Positions 34,909 through 43,830 of a DNA stretch of 62,309 nucleotides are shown here, in pieces. The translations under genes were made by a program, and so were the position numbers. The notes below the pieces were generated by a model. The model was given only the letters and a program-made list of their open reading frames with translations, did no database searches and was not told the origin of the DNA. Within the stretch, counting starts at the first letter, position 1. Every line of letters begins with the position of its first letter. Source of the stretch: Gemmatimonadota bacterium (lineage in GTDB: Bacteria > 4572-55 > J002); contig RFFQ01000131.1 in NCBI GenBank assembly GCA_003697105.1, positions 1 to 62,309 on the forward strand. The letters run 5' to 3'.

Positions 34909-34984
34909 GACCCGGAACCCCAAAACCCGAAATTTAACCCGCAACGATAAACGATAGTTTGAGCGAATTTGAGGTCATTTAGCC

Positions 34985-35653
34985 ATGTGTGGACGGTTTG
35001 TGCGGAAAAGCCGGATTGATGAGATTGTGTGGGCATTTGCCGTCGATGAAGTCGCTGCAGATGTAGCTCCCAGCTATAATATCGCTCCGACTCAGGACGT
35101 TGTAGCCCTCATCGCCGCCAACGGTAAGCGGCGTTTGGGCGCGTTGCGGTGGGGATTGATCCCGTTTTGGGCAAAAGAGGTTGCTACGGGTAACAAGATG
35201 ATCAATGCCCGTGCTGAAAGCGTGATGGAAAAAGTCAGTTTTCGGAAGCCGTTCCTCCACCAACGGTGCTTGATTGTTGCCAATGGATTTTATGAGTGGA
35301 AACGGTCTGGAACGACCAAAGTGCCGGTGTATATCCGGCTTAAATCGGATATGCCGTTTGCCTTCGCCGGACTGTACGACACGTGGACCTCTCCGGCAGG
35401 GGAGCGCATTAGCAGTTGCACGATTCTCACAACTGGAGCAAATGAATTGCTCCGGGATGTTCACCACCGGATGCCCGTTATTCTGAATGAGACCGCTCAA
35501 GAAATCTGGTTAGACCGTACCATGAAAGACCCCGCCCCGTTACAATCCGTGCTCCAGCCGTATCCCCCGGATCAAATGGAGTTGTTTGAGGTCTCAACGC
35601 GGGTCAATTCGGTCAAAAATGATGATGCCGGCTTGATTGAACCGGTATCCTAA
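34985..35653 (+). CDS. yedK: SOS response-associated peptidase YedK (HMCES family)
   Basis: The protein has 222 residues. Catalytic Cys2 follows the initiator Met (MCGRFV). N74 (KMINARAES), E104 (GFYEWKR) and the His of DVHHRMPVIL (about 160) complete the active site, at nearly the same spacing as E. coli YedK. The enzyme forms a thiazolidine crosslink with abasic sites in single-stranded DNA and so shields them. Start choice is fixed by the need for Cys at position 2. It stands alone between the HD-like gene and the caspase-like gene (9 nt to the latter's start); no LexA-type box is obvious. Confidence 0.95.
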   Translation: MCGRFVRKSRIDEIVWAFAVDEVAADVAPSYNIAPTQDVVALIAANGKRRLGALRWGLIPFWAKEVATGNKMINARAESVMEKVSFRKPFLHQRCLIVANGFYEWKRSGTTKVPVYIRLKSDMPFAFAGLYDTWTSPAGERISSCTILTTGANELLRDVHHRMPVILNETAQEIWLDRTMKDPAPLQSVLQPYPPDQMELFEVSTRVNSVKNDDAGLIEPVS

Positions 35654-35662
35654 AGGGTGCTC

Positions 35663-36703
35663 ATGTCGAAGCTCATAATACCCCTATGGATCTGTTGTTT
35701 TTTAGTGTTTCCAAAGATTACCCCAGCAGAAGTGGTGACATACCGTGATGTCACCGGGGTCGAAGTCGGTTGGTATGATGCCAGCTATGCCCTCGTGATC
35801 ACCCTGAGTGATTATCAATATGCTTGGGGTGACTTGGATTTTTTAAACGAAGATGCCAATCGGGTTGCCGGAGCCCTAATGGAACAGGGGTTTGAGGTCG
35901 TGCGGGTGAATAACCCAGACCATCACGCGCTAACAGCGGAAATTCAGCAGTTTTTTGATATTTACGGGCAACAGCGTTACAGCCGGTTGGTGGTTTACAT
36001 TGCCGGACATGGTTACACTCTAGGTGAAATGGGCTATATTGTGCCGGTAGATACCCCTTTGCCGCAAACAGACCCTACCGGATTTTTAGCAACGGCTCTG
36101 GAAATTAAGCAATTGCAACACATTGCCAACCAAGCTCCTGCCAACCATGTGTTGTGTCTGATTGATGGCGATCTTTCGCCTACACGGCTCGATCTAAATC
36201 CCGGGATGGTGCGCCCGCTCAGTTTTACCACCAGTGAACCCGTACGGCAATTTATCATTTCCGGTAGTGATCATCAAAATCAGTGGAATCGCAGTATGAT
36301 AGCCGACCAATTTGCCAAAATATTGTACGGAAAAGCCGGCGAGATCGGTAAAGACGGGTATCTGACGGGCGCGGAGATTGGGTTTTATTTACAACAACGC
36401 ATCGCGCTGTTTTCCGCAGGTTCGCAACGGCTTATTTTTGGGCAAACCGGTGCGGGTGATGTGGTTTTTACCACGACCCCAAGTCTATCCTACATTTTAG
36501 CCACCCAACGGGCATTGATGCGAAATGAGTTTTATCTAAATCTGATCGATGTGACTCGTACGGATGACCCGTATAGTTGGCAGTTGCTCACCCGGCGCTA
36601 TATGCGGCAACCGTTAGCCCCGCTGAAAGAATCCGAGGAAACGCGGAAAAAGAAAGCAGAACAGACGGGTAAAAGTGTATTTGGTGAGGAATATGATTTT
36701 TAA
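35663..36703 (+). CDS. Secreted caspase-like (C14) protein with the catalytic Cys replaced
   Basis: The protein has 346 residues from the ATG at 35663 with GGG upstream. A signal peptide ends near TPAE. The p20-like domain spans about 38-230: ALVITLSDYQYAWGDLDFLNED resembles the caspase start, and VVYIAGHGYTLGEMGYIVP holds the catalytic His116. The next strand reads VLCLIDGDLSP where active caspase-like proteases have I-D-(A/S)-C-x-S-G, so residue 170 is Asp instead of Cys. Cys165 lies one turn away and is unlikely to substitute. It is therefore probably a pseudoenzyme or binding module in the periplasm. The C-terminal part is basic and unrecognised. Confidence 0.8.
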   Translation: MSKLIIPLWICCFLVFPKITPAEVVTYRDVTGVEVGWYDASYALVITLSDYQYAWGDLDFLNEDANRVAGALMEQGFEVVRVNNPDHHALTAEIQQFFDIYGQQRYSRLVVYIAGHGYTLGEMGYIVPVDTPLPQTDPTGFLATALEIKQLQHIANQAPANHVLCLIDGDLSPTRLDLNPGMVRPLSFTTSEPVRQFIISGSDHQNQWNRSMIADQFAKILYGKAGEIGKDGYLTGAEIGFYLQQRIALFSAGSQRLIFGQTGAGDVVFTTTPSLSYILATQRALMRNEFYLNLIDVTRTDDPYSWQLLTRRYMRQPLAPLKESEETRKKKAEQTGKSVFGEEYDF

Positions 36704-36719
36704 ATAGTCTGTTTATAGG

Positions 36720-36752
36720 GGGTATCGAAGGACTCTCGATACCCGTTTTGTT
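36720..36752 (+). terminator. Intrinsic terminator
   Basis: GGGTATCGA (36720-36728) pairs with TCGATACCC (36736-36744) around a 7-nt loop and is followed by GTTTTGTTT. It closes the caspase-like gene's unit. Confidence 0.8.
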
Positions 36753-36796
36753 TGAGGTTAATGTAACAATATCTAACTTATTTAGGAGGATTTATC

Positions 36797-37912
36797 ATGG
36801 CTCAATATAAAATTGCATGGTTGCCCGGTGATGGCGTGGGGAACGAGGTCATGGAGGCAGCAAAAATCGTACTGGATGCCCTAAAATTCGATGCCGAGTA
36901 TATTCATGGTGACATCGGTTGGGAATTTTGGTGCAATGAGGGCGATCCCCTCCCCCAACGTACAATTGAAGTATTACATAATACCGATTGTGCCCTTTTC
37001 GGCGCGATTACATCCAAACCGAAAGAAGAAGCCGCTAAAGAACTCATTCCGGAATTGCAGGATAAAGGATATGTCTATTTTAGCCCGATTGTACGCCTGC
37101 GTCAGGAATTTAATCTCCACACGAATTTGCGCCCCTGTAAAGCGTATCCCGGCAATCCTTTGAATTACAAGGAAGGTATTGATTTGGTCATCTTCCGTGA
37201 AAATACGGAAGGAATGTATGGCGGGGTTGAGTTTCACCCGATTCCGCAACACGTTTTTGATGCGCTCTGTACCCATCCCAAAATGAAAAAATTTGGCGAA
37301 AAAGGGCTAGAGAATCTGGCACTGAGTACCCGCATTATGTCCCGGCAAGGGTGTGAAAATATCGTGCGGCAAGCGTTTGAATATGCCAAAAAACACAATC
37401 GCAAATCCGTGACGGTGGTCGATAAACCGAATGTGATCCGCGAAACCGGCGGGTTGATGATCCGTACTGCTCGCGAAGTTGCAAAAGATTACCCCGACAT
37501 CCCACTGTGGGAAACCAACATTGATGCCCAATGTATGTGGCTGGTAAAAAACCCGCTGGATTATGATGTGCTGGTTGCCGAGAATATGTTTGGTGATATT
37601 CTTTCTGATTTGGCAGCGCAATTGGTCGGTGGCTTGGGGTTTGCCTGTGCGGGGAATATCGGTGATAATTACGCGGTATTTGAGCCTACACATGGCTCTG
37701 CACCCAAGTATTATGGACAGTACAAAGTCAATCCGATTGCGATGTTATTGACGACACGGCTCATGCTTGATTGGCTCAATGAGTTCGATATGGCAAACCG
37801 GCTGGAAAATGCCATTGCCACTGTGATTGCCGAAGGGAAGGTTCGGACGTACGATATGGGCGGCTCGAATACCACACTGGAAATGGCGGAAGCGGTGGCT
37901 TCCAAATTGTAA
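36797..37912 (+). CDS. Isocitrate/isopropylmalate (homoisocitrate) dehydrogenase family enzyme
   Basis: The protein has 371 residues with AGGAGG upstream. Features of the beta-decarboxylating dehydrogenases are clear: WLPGDGVGNEVM at the start, RLRQEFNLHTNLRPCKAYPG (substrate Arg residues), VIFRENTEGMYGG, the Lys of VVDKPNV and the metal-site Asp residues in NMFGDILSDLAAQLVGGLG. The nucleotide segment FEPTHGSAPKYYGQ suggests NAD+ preference. The substrate could be isocitrate, 3-isopropylmalate or homoisocitrate; neither leu, TCA nor lys genes adjoin it. Homoisocitrate would connect with the LysW-like protein at 27898, but that is speculation. It is a single-gene unit between two terminators. 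Confidence 0.85.
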   Translation: MAQYKIAWLPGDGVGNEVMEAAKIVLDALKFDAEYIHGDIGWEFWCNEGDPLPQRTIEVLHNTDCALFGAITSKPKEEAAKELIPELQDKGYVYFSPIVRLRQEFNLHTNLRPCKAYPGNPLNYKEGIDLVIFRENTEGMYGGVEFHPIPQHVFDALCTHPKMKKFGEKGLENLALSTRIMSRQGCENIVRQAFEYAKKHNRKSVTVVDKPNVIRETGGLMIRTAREVAKDYPDIPLWETNIDAQCMWLVKNPLDYDVLVAENMFGDILSDLAAQLVGGLGFACAGNIGDNYAVFEPTHGSAPKYYGQYKVNPIAMLLTTRLMLDWLNEFDMANRLENAIATVIAEGKVRTYDMGGSNTTLEMAEAVASKL

Positions 37913-37928
37913 AAAGGGTCGTTTTTAG

Positions 37929-37968
37929 ACAACACCCGATGAGAAGACTCTTGTCGGGTGTTGTGTTT
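37929..37968 (+). terminator. Intrinsic terminator
   Basis: ACAACACCCGA (37929-37939) pairs with TCGGGTGTTGT (37954-37964), followed by GTTT. The stem resembles that of the terminator at 18083. Confidence 0.78.
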
Positions 37969-38010
37969 GCCGTTAATGTATGAATTCACCATTCCTATCG
38001 AAAAACGAAA

Positions 38011-39627
38011 ATGAAAAACGCATATTCCTCGGATAAAATTATATTGGATGGCGAACACCTGACCCTGGAACAGGTCGTCGCGGTGGCTCGCCACTATGCC
38101 CCCGTTGAAATTGCCAAACTCGCCAAAGAACGCGTTCAGCAGTGCCGTAAATGGATTGATCAAATCGTGCAAGGTAAACTCACTGATGAAACCGGTAATG
38201 AACTGACGATCTATGGTATCAATACCGGTTTCGGGATTCTCGCTAAAACGAAGATTTCACGGGATCAACTGCAGCAATTGCAGCACAACCTGATCGTTAG
38301 CCATTGTGCCGGTGTGGGTAATCTTTTGCCGGTGGAAATCGTACGGGCAATGATGGTGCTACGTGCCAACACTTTGCTGAAAGGGCATTCTGGTATTCGG
38401 CTGAGTGTTATCGATTTATTGATCGATATGCTGAATCACCGTATCCACCCAGCAATTCCCGAAAAAGGGTCCGTTGGGGCAAGTGGCGACCTCGCCCCGC
38501 TTTCGCATTTGGCATTGGCACTGATGGGCGTTGAGGGTGGTAACGTCATTTTAGAAGAAGATGATCACGGGCGGATCACCAAAACAGGCGACGCTCGCCA
38601 AGCGTTGGAAAATGCAGGTTTAAAGCCGGTTACGTTGAAGGCAAAAGAAGGACTTGCCCTGAATAATGGCACGCAGATGTCAACGGCAATCGCGGCTTTG
38701 GCGGTGTACGATGCCGAAATGCTGGTCAAGCACGCCGAAATTGCCGGTGCGATGACACTTGAAGCGGTCTGTGGGATGTCACGGGCATTTGATGCGCGCG
38801 TTCATGCCTTGCGCCACTTTGCCGGGCAATCGATCACGGCACAAAATATCCGTAAGTTGACGGATGGGAGTTCCCTAGTGGATTTATACCCGCAAAAGGT
38901 GCAGGATGGCTACTCCATCCGCTGTATGCCGCAAGTCATTGGTGCGGTGCGCGATACGATTGCCCATGTCCGGCGCACACTGGAAGTCGAACTCAATGCC
39001 GCAACGGATAACCCGCTGATCTTTCCAGATGATCCACACTCGAATAAAGCCTTTTCTGCCGGCAATTTTCACGGTGAACCGGTGGCACTGGTCATGGATT
39101 TTTTAGGCATTGCTCTGGCAGAACTCGGTAGTATTTCGGAGCGTCGTATCTTCCGCCTGACCGATGCAAACCTCAATGAAGGCTTATCACAAATGTTAGT
39201 TGAGGATAGTGGGTTGGAAAACGGCTATATGATTGCCCAATACACCGCTGCGGGCTTGGTCTCGGAAAATAAATCTCTGGCTCATCCGGCATCGGTTGAT
39301 TCCGTGCCCACATCTGCCAACCAAGAGGATCATGTGAGTATGAGTGCAATAGCGGCACGTCAGGCATGGTCTATCCTCAAAAACGCGCAAACGATTATCG
39401 CCATTGAGCTTTTATGCGCCACCCAAGCTTTGGATTTACGGTTGCGCTCGATTGCCACCGCCGAGATGGGTAAAGGCACAAAAATTGTCCACCAACTGTT
39501 GCGAGAGCATGTACCATTTTGGGACACGGATCGCATCATGGCATTTGATATTGAAACCGCCCTTAACTTACTAAGAACAAATGCGATCCTAACACGAGTA
39601 TCGGATAAAATAGGAGGCTTAGGCTGA
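38011..39627 (+). CDS. hutH: Histidine ammonia-lyase (aromatic amino acid lyase family)
   Basis: The protein has 538 residues. The MIO cofactor triad Ala157-Ser158-Gly159 sits in GSVGASGDLAPLSHLAL. Tyr68 in YGINTGFG is the expected catalytic Tyr. NGTQMSTA and the C-terminal segment SVPTSANQEDHVSM are typical of histidine lyase, which forms urocanate and ammonia. A phenylalanine or tyrosine lyase or aminomutase cannot be ruled out without checking the selectivity residues. No hutU, hutI or hutG is nearby; instead kdsB follows after 4 nt, so the two are co-transcribed. An orphan lyase in an LPS-gene context is odd. Confidence 0.88.
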   Translation: MKNAYSSDKIILDGEHLTLEQVVAVARHYAPVEIAKLAKERVQQCRKWIDQIVQGKLTDETGNELTIYGINTGFGILAKTKISRDQLQQLQHNLIVSHCAGVGNLLPVEIVRAMMVLRANTLLKGHSGIRLSVIDLLIDMLNHRIHPAIPEKGSVGASGDLAPLSHLALALMGVEGGNVILEEDDHGRITKTGDARQALENAGLKPVTLKAKEGLALNNGTQMSTAIAALAVYDAEMLVKHAEIAGAMTLEAVCGMSRAFDARVHALRHFAGQSITAQNIRKLTDGSSLVDLYPQKVQDGYSIRCMPQVIGAVRDTIAHVRRTLEVELNAATDNPLIFPDDPHSNKAFSAGNFHGEPVALVMDFLGIALAELGSISERRIFRLTDANLNEGLSQMLVEDSGLENGYMIAQYTAAGLVSENKSLAHPASVDSVPTSANQEDHVSMSAIAARQAWSILKNAQTIIAIELLCATQALDLRLRSIATAEMGKGTKIVHQLLREHVPFWDTDRIMAFDIETALNLLRTNAILTRVSDKIGGLG

Positions 39628-39631
39628 TCCG

Positions 39632-40387
39632 ATGGATGTTGTTGCAATTATTCCTGCTCGGTATGCTTCCACCCGATTTCCGGGCAAGCCCTTAGTGGAA
39701 ATTGCGGGTAAACCGATGATCCAGCATGTGGTAGAGCGTACCCAAGCGTGCCCGTTGATTGAACACGTGATTGTTGCCACGGATGATACCCGAATTGAAT
39801 CGGCGGTGCGTCAATTTGGTGGAGAGGTGATCCGTACCCGTGCCGATCACCCCTCCGGCACGGATCGGGTGGCTGAAGTGGCGGAAAACTGTGAGGCAGA
39901 CATCATCGTTAATGTACAAGGCGATGAGCCGCTGATCGACCCGCAGGCGTTGGAAGCGGCGATTCAGCCGTTGATCGATCATCTACAGGTGATGATGTCC
40001 ACGTTGGCAAGCCCGATTCGTACCGAAACCGAATTGCATAATCCAAATATTGTTAAAGTGGTGCTGGACATCAATCAGTTTGCCTTGTATTTTTCGCGGG
40101 CGCCAGTTCCCTACCCGCGTGATGGTTTTGCACCGGAACTGCAATCGTTTTACCGGCATATCGGGGTTTATGTGTACCGGCGTAAGTTTCTGTTAAATCT
40201 GACAAAATTCAACCCAACACCTCTTGAACAGACCGAAAAACTGGAACAATTGCGGGTGTTGGAAAACGGACACCAGATAAAGGTTGTTTTGACGGATTAT
40301 GTGTCGATTGGTGTGGATACTCCTGAGGATTTAGCCCTAATTCACGCCCGGCTGGCTGGATGTGGAATAAATACCAGCGATAAGTAG
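39632..40387 (+). CDS. kdsB: 3-deoxy-manno-octulosonate cytidylyltransferase
   Basis: The protein has 251 residues, the usual length. IIPARYASTRFPGKPL at the N-terminus is the CTP-binding signature. VQGDEPLIDP and STLASPI follow, then YFSRAPVPYPRD and HIGVYVYRR. It activates KDO to CMP-KDO for lipid A-core assembly in the cytoplasm, direct evidence for an LPS-bearing outer membrane. It lies 4 nt downstream of the histidine-lyase gene; no kdsA, waaA or lpx gene is in view. Confidence 0.95.
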   Translation: MDVVAIIPARYASTRFPGKPLVEIAGKPMIQHVVERTQACPLIEHVIVATDDTRIESAVRQFGGEVIRTRADHPSGTDRVAEVAENCEADIIVNVQGDEPLIDPQALEAAIQPLIDHLQVMMSTLASPIRTETELHNPNIVKVVLDINQFALYFSRAPVPYPRDGFAPELQSFYRHIGVYVYRRKFLLNLTKFNPTPLEQTEKLEQLRVLENGHQIKVVLTDYVSIGVDTPEDLALIHARLAGCGINTSDK

Positions 40388-40395
40388 CACTCACC

Positions 40396-40476
40396 AACTC
40401 ATAAAACTCAACGAACTCATAAACTCCCAAACTCATAAAACTCAACGAACTCATAAACTCCCAAACTCATAAACTC
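40396..40476 (+). repeat. 34-bp tandem repeat, about 2.4 copies
   Basis: Two identical 34-bp units (40396-40429 and 40430-40463) and a partial third fill the gap between kdsB and the next ATG. Each unit is itself two AACTCATAAA...CTC subunits of 18 and 16 bp. The unit length is not a multiple of three and the repeat is AT/C-rich with no G beyond one CG, quite unlike the flanking genes. Confidence 0.9.
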
Positions 40477-40479
40477 TCC

Positions 40480-41265
40480 ATGCCCTTGATTACACTTACG
40501 ACGGATTTTGGTACACAAGATGCCTATGTTGCTTGCATGAAAGGGGTTATTTATGGCATCCAACCCCAAGCAATGATTGTGGACATCACTCACGAGATTC
40601 GTCCGCAGCACATCCGGGATGCTGCGTTTGTGCTGGTCACCGCAGTTGATTATTTCCCGGCAGGGACGGTGCATGTGGTTGTGGTGGACCCCGGAGTCGG
40701 ATCCGCACGACGGGCAATTATTGCCCAGACAGGCGACGCCTATTTTGTCGCACCGGATAACGGGGTGCTCTCGTTGGTGTTGCAATCTGCACCGGATGCT
40801 CTCCTCTATGAAATTACGAACCCTGCGTATCAATTGCCTCATATCAGCAACACCTTCCACGGACGGGATATTTTTGCGCCGGTGGGAGCGCATCTGGCAT
40901 CGGGAGTTTCTCCTGACATTATTGGCGAACCTATTGATGACCTTGTAACCTTTTTGCCACATTTGCCCCAGTATCAGGGTAATCAGCTCATTGGGGAAAT
41001 CATTTATATTGATCATTTTGGGAATTGTATCAGCAACATTCAAGCGGATCAGCTCGATCCGGATCCGTGTTATCGGGTTATTATTGACGGGCAACTTCTT
41101 GAATTATATGATACTTATGCCGCCGTGAACTCTTTGCAACCGTTAGCGTTGATCGGTAGTAGCGGGTATCTGGAGATCGCGGTGCGAGATGGCAATGCCA
41201 GTAAAATATTATCTTTATCACTTGGCGCAAAAGTTGCCCTGAAGCCGGTCAACTGCACATCATAA
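40480..41265 (+). CDS. SAM hydroxide adenosyltransferase (DUF62 family)
   Basis: The protein has 261 residues. ITLTTDFGTQDAYV at the N-terminus and the triad Asp70 (VVVDPGVGS), Arg77 or Arg78, and His127 (NTFHGRDIFAPVGAHL) match the DUF62 enzymes. These hydrolyse S-adenosylmethionine to adenosine and methionine with water in the place halide takes in fluorinase and chlorinase. The C-terminal barrel segment YIDHFGNCISNI is present. The start ATG follows the tandem repeat directly and has no purine-rich ribosome binding site, so the start or its control is unusual. Confidence 0.9.
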   Translation: MPLITLTTDFGTQDAYVACMKGVIYGIQPQAMIVDITHEIRPQHIRDAAFVLVTAVDYFPAGTVHVVVVDPGVGSARRAIIAQTGDAYFVAPDNGVLSLVLQSAPDALLYEITNPAYQLPHISNTFHGRDIFAPVGAHLASGVSPDIIGEPIDDLVTFLPHLPQYQGNQLIGEIIYIDHFGNCISNIQADQLDPDPCYRVIIDGQLLELYDTYAAVNSLQPLALIGSSGYLEIAVRDGNASKILSLSLGAKVALKPVNCTS

Positions 41266-41291
41266 ACCGATTTTTTGGAGCGTATTTGGGG

Positions 41292-42737
41292 ATGAAATAT
41301 CATCATGTTTTCGGATTTTTAGCCGGGTTTGTTTTTAGCTTAATCCTGTTCACCGGTTGTGACGATAACGTGCCTTCCACGGGTTTGCCCAGCAACAACG
41401 CCACCGGCGATCCGGTTGTCGGGTGGGAGTTGTATTCTGGACAACGGGCAATTACGAACCCGGCGGCGCCTTATGCCTGCATCACGTGTCACGGTGGGGA
41501 TACCTTACAAGTCTTGCCACCGGCACATTCGCTGAAAAATGTACGAAATCGGGGTATCTGGTGGGTCGGCTTGGACTCCGCAAGTGTGGTATTTTCGCTG
41601 CGGGAAGCCGTCAATGTCTGTTTGACTAATTGGATGCAGAGTGACCCGCTTCAAGCAGAGCAAGAGACGTGGGAGCATCTGGATGCGTATCTGGACTCGA
41701 TCTCCACCGGCACCGGTGGATTTATCATCCATATTGATACGGATTCCATGAATATCGATCCCATTATCGCCGATCCCCATGACGGCGATTTGGCATACCG
41801 CGAAGCGTGTGAGCCGTGTCATGGGGATGTCATCACCGGTAATGGGGGTTATCTTCCGGCACCGCTAACACTAGAGGATTGGCTCCGGCGTGACCTGCTT
41901 ACCGTCGTTCGTACCAGTGGATTGCCCGTAGAATTTGGACGCAGCGAACCCGTTTCTATGCTGAAAATGCCATTCATTGCTAGTAGCCGTCTCTCCAATG
42001 AAACAGTCAATACCATCCAAAGCTATGTGGCGGATACCCTTTACCGGTATGACCCTGACCATTATGAAACGTTGATCATGGAAAATCCGGCAGTGGGTAA
42101 TACCGATCCTCAGACCACCCACAATTATGCCTGTGCTACCTGTCATGATCTAGAACCGCCTCCCAGCCGCGAAGACCCCACCCGGTTCATTTACCCCGGA
42201 GGCAATCTGCATAACGTGGCGGATAGCTCCGGCTGGTGGGTCTCCAATTTGTGGGATTTTGATCAAACTACCTTAAAAGGCGCAATCAATCTCTGTGTAG
42301 AAAAGTGGATGGCGGGCGATCCACTACCCAATTATAAAGCTTATGAAACCTATCTGAGGCATCTGACCAGTGATCTGGAAGCGTCGAATCCCTCCCCAAG
42401 TGAACGCTACTTGACTACGTTTACGGGTGCGGATGCGACCAATGGACGCCATATTTATGATCGATCGTGTGTGGGATGCCACGGAAGTGCGGAAGGGGAC
42501 GCGATCCCGCCGTTACCAAATATACCAACGGCGCTTTTCACCGATTATAACACAATAGAAGCGTATCCGGCACTGGTACAATGGGTGCGTTATGCCGGAA
42601 CGGGTTTAAGTGAGATGGCGGCGGTAAACCAAGCTGACATGCCCTACTATGGCGTACAAGTTCTCCGGGATGACGACTTGCGAGACCTAATTTATTATCT
42701 GGTACATGTCGTGAATGGGGGTCCCGAGCCGGAATAA
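41292..42737 (+). CDS. Tetraheme c-type cytochrome lipoprotein with duplicated diheme unit
   Basis: The protein has 481 residues from the ATG at 41292. The signal peptide ends in LFTGC, a lipobox. Four CxxCH heme sites are visible: CITCH (about 63-67), CEPCH (about 173-177), CATCH and CVGCH. The first and third are each followed by a similar block (R/D-x-x-G-W-W-V, then A-(V/I)-N-(V/L)-C-x-x-(N/K)-W-M-x-x-D-P-L). The second and fourth each follow Y-x-x-x-C in cytochrome-c-like domains. The protein is thus a duplication of a diheme module. It probably carries electrons on the periplasmic face; no reductase or oxidase gene adjoins it. Confidence 0.88.
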   Translation: MKYHHVFGFLAGFVFSLILFTGCDDNVPSTGLPSNNATGDPVVGWELYSGQRAITNPAAPYACITCHGGDTLQVLPPAHSLKNVRNRGIWWVGLDSASVVFSLREAVNVCLTNWMQSDPLQAEQETWEHLDAYLDSISTGTGGFIIHIDTDSMNIDPIIADPHDGDLAYREACEPCHGDVITGNGGYLPAPLTLEDWLRRDLLTVVRTSGLPVEFGRSEPVSMLKMPFIASSRLSNETVNTIQSYVADTLYRYDPDHYETLIMENPAVGNTDPQTTHNYACATCHDLEPPPSREDPTRFIYPGGNLHNVADSSGWWVSNLWDFDQTTLKGAINLCVEKWMAGDPLPNYKAYETYLRHLTSDLEASNPSPSERYLTTFTGADATNGRHIYDRSCVGCHGSAEGDAIPPLPNIPTALFTDYNTIEAYPALVQWVRYAGTGLSEMAAVNQADMPYYGVQVLRDDDLRDLIYYLVHVVNGGPEPE

Positions 42738-42759
42738 AACACGGAAGATCAAAACCAAT

Positions 42760-42788
42760 AAAAAGGGAGCCTTTTGGCTCCCTTTTTT
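42760..42788 (+). terminator. Intrinsic terminator between convergent genes
   Basis: AAAAGGGAGCC (42761-42771) pairs with GGCTCCCTTTT (42776-42786) around TTTT, with a T run to 42788. Confidence 0.88.
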
Positions 42789-42808
42789 AGTCTGCCTGCC
42801 GTTCATGC

Positions 42809-43792
42809 TCACGGCACCACCACCGCAGACCCCTCAAAATGACCCTGCCGTAAATCTTCCAGAGCTTTGCCCGTTTGATTCAGCGGGTAGGTGGTCACAT
42901 TGGTCTGTACGGGGACTTGAGGGGCAAGTTGTAAAAATTCCACTCCATCTTGACGGGTGAGATTTGCCACAGACCGGATGGAGCGCTCCTGCCACAACAT
43001 TTCATAAGGGAACGCCGGAATGTCGCTCATGTGGATGCCGGCACACACCACAACGCCGCCCGGTTTGATCGCCTGCAACGCTAATGGGACCAAATGACCC
43101 GCTGGGGCGAAGATGATTGCTGCGTCGAGGGAGACCGGGGGTGTCTCATCGGTACCGCCAGCCCACACGGCGCCTAAGGAGCGGGCAAATTTCTGGGATT
43201 TCCGGTCACCGGGACGGGTAAACGCCAACACGTCTTTCCCCTGATATACCGCAATTTGGCATAAAATGTGAGCGGCTGAACCAAAGCCATAAAACCCCAA
43301 TACCTCTGCCGTGCCCGTAAAGCGGTATGCCCGGTACCCGATCAATCCGGCGCAAAGTAGAGGCGCGGCTTGAACATCCGGGTAACCCTCTGGAATGGGA
43401 AAACAAAACTGCTCGTTCGCAGTAGTGTATTCGGCGAATCCCCCCGGCCGGGTATATCCGGTAAAAACCGCATCTTCACATAAATTTTCTTGTCCCCTAC
43501 GGCAAAACGGACAAGTATTACACGTTTTACCCAACCACGGTACCCCAACCCGATCCCCGGGAGAAAATCGGGTGACCGCCCTGCCGGTTTTTTCAACAAT
43601 ACCCACAATCTGGTGTCCTAAAACGAGGGGTAATTTTGGTTGGGTGAGTTCACCATCTAAAATGTGCAAATCTGTACGGCAAATTCCGCACGCCCGCACT
43701 TTTAGTAAAACTTCATTTTCAGCCGGTTCGGGGATTGGTATCTCCTCTAGTTGGAGGGGTTGACCAGCGCCGCGCAAAATTATGGCGTTCAT
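42809..43792 (-). CDS. Zinc-dependent alcohol dehydrogenase (MDR family)
   Basis: The protein has 327 residues from the ATG at 43792, the start consistent with the promoter at 43852-43880. Catalytic zinc ligands are in CGICRTDLHILDGE and LPLVLGHQIVG. Structural zinc ligands are the four Cys in CNTCPFCRRGQENLC. The nucleotide domain has GFYGFGSAAHI, a slightly altered GxGxxG. Its short, trimmed C-terminal half fits the AdhP-like/YahK-related group of NAD(P)-alcohol dehydrogenases. The substrate is unknown. It is a single-gene unit divergent from the GT-C gene. Confidence 0.9.
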   Translation of the reverse strand: MNAIILRGAGQPLQLEEIPIPEPAENEVLLKVRACGICRTDLHILDGELTQPKLPLVLGHQIVGIVEKTGRAVTRFSPGDRVGVPWLGKTCNTCPFCRRGQENLCEDAVFTGYTRPGGFAEYTTANEQFCFPIPEGYPDVQAAPLLCAGLIGYRAYRFTGTAEVLGFYGFGSAAHILCQIAVYQGKDVLAFTRPGDRKSQKFARSLGAVWAGGTDETPPVSLDAAIIFAPAGHLVPLALQAIKPGGVVVCAGIHMSDIPAFPYEMLWQERSIRSVANLTRQDGVEFLQLAPQVPVQTNVTTYPLNQTGKALEDLRQGHFEGSAVVVP

Positions 43793-43830
43793 GTGAAAAA
43801 ATCCTTGCTTAGGGGTGGGGGATGCTATAT

